Source: Macrocystis pyrifera
Lineage: Eukaryota; Sar; Phaeophyceae; Laminariales; Laminariaceae
Length of the DNA: 64,000 nucleotides
Assembly (NCBI GenBank): GCA_031763025.1
Contig: JASSKH010000046.1
Location: forward strand, 1-64,000
Reading direction: 5' to 3'
A model generated the notes under the pieces. It searched no databases, was not told where the DNA came from, and saw nothing but the letters and a program-made list of their open reading frames with translations. Below, one piece after another: positions 12,701 through 21,500 of the stretch. The position numbers and the translations under genes are program-made. Each line of letters opens with the position of its first letter. Position 1 is the first letter of the stretch.

Positions 12701-15700
12701 CTGACTGACTGACTGACTGACTGACTGACTGACTGACTGACTGACTGACTGACTGACTGACTGACTGACTGACTGACCTGAAGGCTACGCCATGCCACGC
12801 AGGCCGAGACGATCGAACGGACGAGTGAATATGTACATTTGGGCGCTTGCACACGTTGGTTGACATATCTACAAGCAGATAATCTACATCCGTCATCTAG
12901 ATCGTTCAGATCGTTCAGATCGTTTAGAGAATCGACAGTAGGTGTGTAGATCATCTCCTAATAATGCTTTGAGAGGTGGTGCGGGATCTGCGTACGACTG
13001 TTACGGGGAGCCATAGTAAACAGGACCTATCGTGTAGGCAAAAACCTATATATTATGGTATTTTTACGAAGCATGTTTGGTCCTGATTACTACTGTATAT
13101 TCCCCAGTAGTATTCGTTTTGGTTACCTCATTCTGGTTCGAGCTTTCGTTTTGGTGACGATCACTCTTAGGGAATCGAAAAAATGATATAAACACATGCA
13201 ACAATTAATCGACGCCGTAACATTCTTACGCATCATTATTTCTTTTTCGAAAAATAAACTTGATTTGCGAATTTTATCTGCTTGTTGTATTTGTGAGGAC
13301 CATAGTAAATAGGACCCTACGGTACACACGAAAACCTATATATTTGCCTATTTTTTCTAACATTATTTGGTCCTATTTACTATGTCCCCCCCGTTTTAGT
13401 CATTTTGTTAATTGATCTTGTTCACGTGGTTTGGTTTTTGATGGGTATATCGCCTATTACTTTATTCTTACCCATCCTTATTTCATTTTTTGGAATTAAA
13501 AATAATTTGCTCGTTTCGTCTGCTTGTTTGTGTTACGTCATTTTTTCCGTTGACCTTGTTCACTGCGCTTGGCTTTTGGTGGATTTAATCGCAGGTTATC
13601 GAAGAGATGATAAGCATGCAGCAGCCGGCCATGCGGGTGATTCGGCTGTTGTGCCTACAGAGCATGACGGACGTGGGCATCAAGTCGAGCAAGTACGAGT
13701 TCTTGAAGAAGGAGATCGTTCAGGTTAGCTCGGACCCCCCCCCCCCTATATTATCTACCTGGTATATACATAGGTTGGGTTCGCGTCGGTTGGCGACGAC
13801 ACTGTAAAACATACCGCTCACTACGTGAGCTAGGCAACTAGGGTGCCGTTTTTTTTTTTTTTTTTTCTGGGCGGTCACCACGGCTGGCGTTCGAGCTGGA
13901 TGGTTTTTGTACGGGGAGAACCTTCCCTCCGCACAAGGGTGATGATCGTATCACGTAGTGTGTATATGGTAAAGCAACCACGAGGCAGTTACATAGTAGT
14001 TCTATTGGTGTCTCTGGAAGTGGCCACACCAGAAATGAAATCAATTAATTGACGCTGTCATCCATATGCAAGAAAATCCGTCTCAAAAGCGGTTCTTAGT
14101 CGGCTGCAGCTCACTCTTCATCATGCGACTCGCGCAACATCCTCACGGCGCTTCGCGCTTGGTGCAAGCAATGCCTGCCTGATCCGTGAAAACTCGACGT
14201 GCTCCGTCCCGGCATTGTAGGGATGCGAGGGTCTATTGTCATACGACTACGGCCATGCATAGTAATGAGTACGCCCCCCCCCCCCCCCCCCCCCCGTCAA
14301 GAGAAGGGTCGTTGCTGTATGGTATGGGGGTGATGCTGCTAATACTTACGATGAACGTTGAGGTTGATGAAAGATGAGGTTGACTATGATGATTATGATT
14401 ATTGCGGTAATGATAATTTTGGGTTTGATTGTTGTGATGCTGATGCTGATGATGATGATGATGGTAGTGACGATGATCATTATGATGATGATGATGCTGA
14501 TGGTACTGATGATGCTGATGATCATGATGGTGATGACGAGAAGGATGGGGGATGGTGGCCATGATGGTTTCCAAGAAGCTTACCATGACGCTCATGATCG
14601 CGAGCAAGGCATCCAGTGACCCTCCACCTCCCCCTCTCCTATCCCCGCAACCCAACATTTTCAGACGTACGGGTACCAGTACCTGTTCGCCCTCAACAAC
14701 CTGGAGGCTGTGGGTTTCCTGAAAAAACGCGAAAAAGGTTGGGTAGGGTCCGTCGAACCTGGATCCCCCTGGCCCTCCCTTCGTCGAGCTCTGAGGCTGG
14801 TGAATGACTCCGTCGACGTTCGCGCACCCGATGACATCGCCTACGTCTCCTCAGGGTGAGAAGGGATAGGGGCACACTCGACGCGTGCTTGCCTTGCTTG
14901 CCTTGCTTGCCTTGCTTGCCTTGCTTGCCTTGCTTGCCTTGCTTGCCTTGCTTGCCTTGCTTGCCTTGCTTGCCTTGCCTTGCCTTGCCTTGCCTTGCCT
15001 TGCCTTGCCTTGCCTTGCCTTGCCTTGCCTTGCCTTGCCTTGTAGGGTAGCACTTAAACGTCCGGAGGCTCATCACTCGATTACAGTATAGGAGCTGCAT
15101 ACCTTACCCGAAAACCGAAGCTAAAAGTCCAAACCCGAAGAACCATCTCAAGAGCCTACGTAGGTATATCGGGAATAGTATCATGGAATAATATTGGTAT
15201 TACGGGGGTACATAGTTAACGGGACCAAATTTTGTTGGTAAAAATAGGTAAATATATATTTTTATGTATACCATAGGTCCTATTAACTATGGACCCCCGT
15301 AATTATATTCCGACGATATTGGCCTTGAGGAGCCCGGTCAGTCACGTTTTGTTTTTTCGCAAGAAGTGGCATAGCCCTATCGTGACACGCGTTGCTCATA
15401 GCACACAAAAGACCCGAGACACTGGCGCGTAATACGATTAGAGTTGGCACTTTATTTTTCACCTTTGCCGACGGAGCTCTCAAAACTGTGGAGCTACGTA
15501 CCTAAACAATGTCATGGGGAATGCCAATCATGTTCTTTACAAGATTATTCGGGGATACCTACGTAGGCCGCGGGGATTGTTGACCTTGCTTGTGTTGGTG
15601 CTTGTGTCATGTGGGGTAGATAGCTGCTTAAATGAGGAGCCTCACATTCTCTAGGAGCGACCCCTACAGGGCAAACACGAATTCCCAGTGACACTGTTTT

Positions 15701-18534
15701 TTGAGACCCAGGTAGGGGAGTATATGCTACCAATGTGTTTTTGTTCTTGTTTGGTACCTGGAACATAAAATCCCACCCTTTTTCGTTTTGCCGACCATTC
15801 CGACTTTTGTGCGAGGAGTGTGCTGCCGTTTTTTTTCTTTCAGCGATCTCAAACCCATCATCTTGTGTTCTTTTCCTTCTTTCGAAGAGTAAGCAAAGGC
15901 CTGCTGAGTGGTCTAGGTGAACCGAACACCAGCCGGTCTCGTCTTGGACTACAGGCCTTCCCTCGAGTCGGGGGGGGGGGTATAAGGGATTTATCGCTTT
16001 CAACGTTTTTTTTTTTCGATCTCCGTCTTCGAAGGTCGTTTTTTTGTTTTTTGTTTCTTTTTTGTCGATAGTGTGGGATGAAAAAAAGCGCACACCTCGG
16101 GGTTATCACGATCTATCTATCTATGTACGGTAGATCATTTCGTTATCTCACCTGCCGTTGGGACAGGCGGTGCAGAACGTGCGTTGGTACCGTCTAGCCG
16201 AGGAAGCAGATGCTGCTGTAGATCATGCAGATTGCACCGGCCCTGCCCGCCAACGTGAGCTAAATGGATCATACACGATCGGGAATAGAGGATTTGTCTG
16301 CCTTGGAAGGTCTAGATCATGAACTGTGGGAACAGATGATCTGTACATAATCCCTTTGAGGTGTAAGATGGTGAAGACACCTATCGCTGTCGGTGCCGCC
16401 ACTTCTGCCGTATGTCGCGTATTCCTCGCGTGAGTTTTTGTTTTGGTGATCGTGCGTGTTTGTTTGTTTGCTTGTTGAGTCTTTTTTTTTTTTTCTCTTT
16501 TCCCGCGAATGGTTTCCGCCCCTCGGCCCCGCTGTCCCGCGAAGCACGTTTTCGGCAGCCGAAATGCTAGTCTCACCCTTTTGTTTGTGTAGAAGAGCAA
16601 GCCTCGTCTAACTCTTACGGGGGTTGCAATACTCGTACGAAGCGTTTTTTTTTGTTTTTTGTTTTCGAGGTTATATATTATTGCAATACTCGCATGAGTT
16701 TTTTTTTTTTTTTTTTTTTTTTCCGGTAACTTTTGTTTTTCTGGAGCTATATGCACTGTGTACCTCCCCCAACCCTTCGACACTATTGCGCTTGGTACTA
16801 TTACGGGGGACCATAGTTAATAGGAACAAATATTGTTTGTAAAAGTGGGTAAATATATATGTTTTTATGTTTGCCATTGGTCCTATTAACTATGGAGCCC
16901 CGTAATATTAATAAGCTATCACCACCGCCCTTGAACCGCAACAACATGCCTGTCTAACTCTCTCGGTGTTGGAAATAGTCTGCGCGTTCATGTTGCGATG
17001 CTATTTTGTCCAGAGCTAAACCAGGTGTATACCTCGGCCGAGCTCAAAGACAGAATCGTGGAAACGTCCTTAGGCTTCGGATGTTTACACCTCCCGCCGA
17101 AACGCCATCCCGGATCGCCTACCAGAACCCTAGAATAAAGACTGGGTGTGGGTCCACCCACTTTGTCGTACGAGTACGACCCGGGCCAAGCCGTCAACGC
17201 TATTACGCGTGGAACCCATGGTGGACCCAAACCAAACCCGTGTATCCCCCCTGTATATGTTCACACACTGTTTGGTTCTTATTACGATGCCCCTGGCTCT
17301 TAATGCCGGCTGTGGCCTCGTTCGATGTGGCTATGCTTGTTGCTCGTTTGTTTGTTGGGCAGGTACGCGCCTTTATCCGTACGGCTGGTGCAGGCATGTG
17401 TTCGGCCTGGATGGCTGCCTGCCGCGGAGACTCTGAAGCTGATGCCCGGCCCCTGCGTGGAGGTTACCCAGGACCCCGACGCCCCTCCCGAAGATCTTCC
17501 CACTGCACGTGAGCATTGCGTTTCGGTGCTGGTGTTGTTGTTTGTGGTGGTGGTGTTGTTGGTGCTGCTGGTAGCGGTGTCGGACTTGTCGGTGTTGGAC
17601 CTGTTGCGATTTTGTTGTGCTGTGGGTGTTAGTGTTGCTGTTGCTGCTGCTGTTGCTGTTGCTGCTGCTGTTAGAGGCGGAGGTGGGAACGGGGATGTGT
17701 GTGTGGGACCGGTGCTGGTGGTGTTCGCGTTGGCGGTGTTGGTTTCGATGGTGTTGTTGGTGTTGGATTAAAGAGGCGTGTTTAAATTGGTCGTTTTCTT
17801 GGTTTCGGTGGTGGGTTTTGGTCTTGATGTTGGCGTTGATCTTGCTGCTAGGAGTGAGGGTAGGGGCGAGGGTAGGGGGGGGTGTTGGTGCTGACGTCGT
17901 TGCCAGTGTTGGTGGTGCCATGGGTCTTGCTGTTCGTGTCGGTGTCGCGGTGGCAGTCGTGTTGATGTCGTCGCCCGCCGCGTAGAGGTCACCCGGGACC
18001 CAGATGCCCCTCCTGAAGACCTTCCCACTTGCACGCGAGAACATAATTTCTTGTTTCTGGTTGTTGTCTGTGGCGTTTGTGGTGGTGGTGTTGGTGGTGT
18101 TGGTGGTGGTGGTGTTGGTAGTGTTGGTGTTGGTGGTACTTGTGGTGGTGGTGCTTGTGGTGGTGGCGGTGTCTCCCTCGCTCCAATGCCTGAACACAAT
18201 CGCCATGAAAACGAACCATGTACGATGGTGTCGATTACTACCCCGACGCCGCCTGCGCAAGTTTCCACAACTTGTACACCCCCAGTAAGCCGCCTCAACA
18301 CCTCTCGGACCCCGAAGTAGCGGCAAGGACAATGTCAGCCTTTCCGAAGTATTCTAAGAACCGTCTACGAGCAGCGTCAGGGTCCAGAAAAACGGGCGGT
18401 GCGGCTCAACCATTGCATTCAACCATGGTAACTCTGCAGACACCAACCGTGTATCGTTGCCCAATCACGCTGTGCCCGCCACCGGAATCTCCAAATCGTG
18501 TCGTCGATCTTCCCCTCTTGAGTCTCGGCGCACT

Positions 18535-18583
<49 letters not shown>

Positions 18584-21500
18584 ATTTCTGTACCCCCACT
18601 ACTATGTTTTACCGCAGTGAGGTCTTCAATATTCGCGCCAATTTGTCCAGACGTTTTGTGTTTCTAGTAGGTGACGGTAGCACAGTAATTTCCTTGACTT
18701 ATCCGGCTGGCGCGCGTTTTTTTTGTTTTGTCCAATGGCGGCGACCCGCAGCCCAGTACCACAGCCTTGTCTCAATTGTGCGGAACAGTGCGCTGACAGC
18801 GTCCCGTCCGCGCCAAACTTGCCGACCTTCTCAATGATCGAAGTGCGAAGACAGGCGGAGCAGAGGGGGAAAGTGCAATCAGCAGCAGACATGGGCGACG
18901 CGGGGTTGGGCGCGCCGGGAGGAGGAGGAGGAGGAGGAGGAGGAGGAGGAGGAGGAGGAGGCGGTGCCGGAGGGGCACCTGGCGCAAGGGGCGGGAGGGA
19001 CGACGCGTCCCAAAAGAAGGCACGTGTGTTTCATGCATGGCTGCTCGGTGCATCGGTTTTAGGGGAAGTCGACCCGTTTGGTTAGATACCCAGATAAATA
19101 CTTCACCCGATTCACCCTGCCGACCCCTGGCCTTCCTGCGCAGTCGAATTGTATATGCTAACCAATCGCCCGTTTCTTGAGCAAACTGTCCTTTTCTTTT
19201 GAAAAAAATATGTGTGTAAGAAATTGCGTTGCTGGCTTTGAAGTCATGCTGTGGGGCGTGCCCGCAAGTTTGTTACGTTTCTCACCTGAGCTCTTCATTT
19301 TCAAGGATTTTGACGGGCCGGGTAAACCCTCGCGGGTCAGCGCGGGTCGGGTCGGGTCGGGCAAAGGTTACACGACCCAACCCTTTACAGTTTGAAAAGC
19401 CCCTGACCCGACCCGGCCCAACCCGACCTGTGAGATCTACAAAAATTCCGAGCCCTGGTTATTTTTACCTGTCGCCCAAAACTCCACTTTGCGAAAAGTG
19501 ATACGATGAGCAATCATCCCAAGGGCTAGTTCGCTAGAATATACCAACACGATATGTAAACTACAGGTTAATACCTGGTATGCGGTAGGGCGAACGTATA
19601 GTACAGCAGTTATCAGGTCGTCAGGACCAAACATGACTCGTAAAATAATTGAATCTGAAGGGTCCTGCTTACTATGTATTATTAATAGTGCGCATCACTA
19701 TATATTACTGTTTATTACTGCGGTCGCCCCGGAGGAGTCTACGTTGATAGATTCGCCCAGGTCCTCAGTCGAGGAGCTATCCCCCCCCCCGCCCCCCTTG
19801 TCTCCGCCGCCGTCAGTTGGACCTAAAGATGACCCCTCGATTGTACGTCCGGTCGTCTGCATAGACGGCTACGTCGTATCCCTTCGCCACGTTCCGTGAG
19901 AAATATTTTGGCAAAAAAATGCTGCCGCTATATTATCGTAGCATGTGTCTCGAAAAAAAACCGGAACCGTAAACCTAAGAGTGAGGGGCGCGTCGTGCTT
20001 ACCGGGCTCAAGGCACCTCCTTTATCTTGACCCCACCCACCCCTCCCTTGCTAGCCCGTGCTCCGCATCGAAAAGGAGGCGTGCCCAACGGTCAAATGAC
20101 GAAGGCAAGCAGTAAATGAGCACGCTACTCCCCGACCCGTCCCATCCATTTCACTTCCGTGCTCCACCTCGAAAGGGATGCCTCGTGAATGGCCGAATGA
20201 CAGCCACAAGCAATAAAGGAGTACCCCTCCCTTCCTTTCCGTGTTTTTGCGTGTGGCAGGTGATGCTCGTGTACTTCATCGGCGGGGTAACCTACATGGA
20301 GATAGCGGCCTTGCGCTTCCTCAGCGCGCAGAAAGAATGTGAGCGCTTGTTTCAAACCCAGTAAATACGTGTGGATTCTCCATTTACGGGGCGTCGATTC
20401 AAGTAGCCCCCCCGTTTTTCAGGAGTTAACCCGCGTCAAAATGGTAGAAATAAATACTCCTGGTATCAAACACCTACCGTTCCCCGGACCCCGACCGCCC
20501 GAGAGTGTTCCTATGGACGAAGAAATTTTACTCGGGATGAAGGTGCATCGAGGAGTCCATGTGGATTTGTCAACCATTTTTTTTTTTCCCGAAGTAGCAC
20601 CAAAGTCGTACGCATTACGGCGCATGGTATGCACATACGGTGGAGGTAGGTAGCGCCCAGCGTTTTGGAGTCTCCTCTGGCTTGAGGAGCTCTATAGGTC
20701 CCTCCGCACCCAACAGCCGACGTTTGAGGGAGTACTGTATTGTAGGACAGTCCCATGTGGGCTATTCCAAGTATCCTTAGGATTACTATGTTACGAATAT
20801 GATGCTAACGAAACAAAAAACGAGATTCCGACGACTAAAAAACGGGTAGTTCCTCAGTTGACAACTCGTCGGTTAAACCAAAATAGTGCAAAACAAGGCA
20901 TGGTACACCTATTGTGGAAGGACTTGTGCTGTCGTTTTTTTCAGCACCAGAATAAATCCGCTGGTCTCGCTGACGTGGCGGTGGGGAAAGAAGGCGTGCC
21001 GATGTTGGTGGAGAGACGCTCCTACGAGATGTTTTGCTATGAGTTGGTCTGATTTCTGGCTATTCGTAGAATATTAGAGGATGAGCTACTCGCTGCTGTA
21101 CAGTGCTCTGCTAGTGTACTTGCGAATATTTCGCAACCCGCGACCCTCGAGAAGTGGGAAAAATGATCGGGTATACAGCAGGCGACATCACGTACGAAGT
21201 TGGCACTTGATAGTTCTGCGTCGAGTTTGTTTGGGCAAAGATGATTGTGTGGTTATTTTTTCATACTAAAATTAGACTAAGACACACCTCGCTCTGCATT
21301 AAGTTTTGAGCTTTGCCTCAAATAAGTGATTAGCACGACTGTGCGTGGTATCGCAAACTGTACGATGATTCTCCAAGAATAGTCAGGCTCATTCCGCCAA
21401 CAGTCGGCCCGTTTTTTTTTTCCGGGGCCAAAGCCGCCTCGAAAGTTATAAAACCTCAACACTTGCTCGGACAGGTCGTGATCTATCTATCTGATCTATC

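Noticed and set aside
14693..15100. Lys/Gln/Gly and Leu/Pro/Cys repeat peptides on both strands
   Set aside because: By-product of the CTTGC minisatellite; the plus-strand start overlaps VPS33 exon g.
17373..18332. 319-codon reverse frame rich in Asn, Thr and His
   Set aside because: It is antisense to VPS33 exon h and its relic and is otherwise made of the GGT/GTT microsatellite.
19315..19442. GGGTCGGGTCGGG hairpin considered as a complete hAT MITE
   Set aside because: Only one plausible end (GAGCCCTG) is seen; no matching left terminus or 8-bp duplication.
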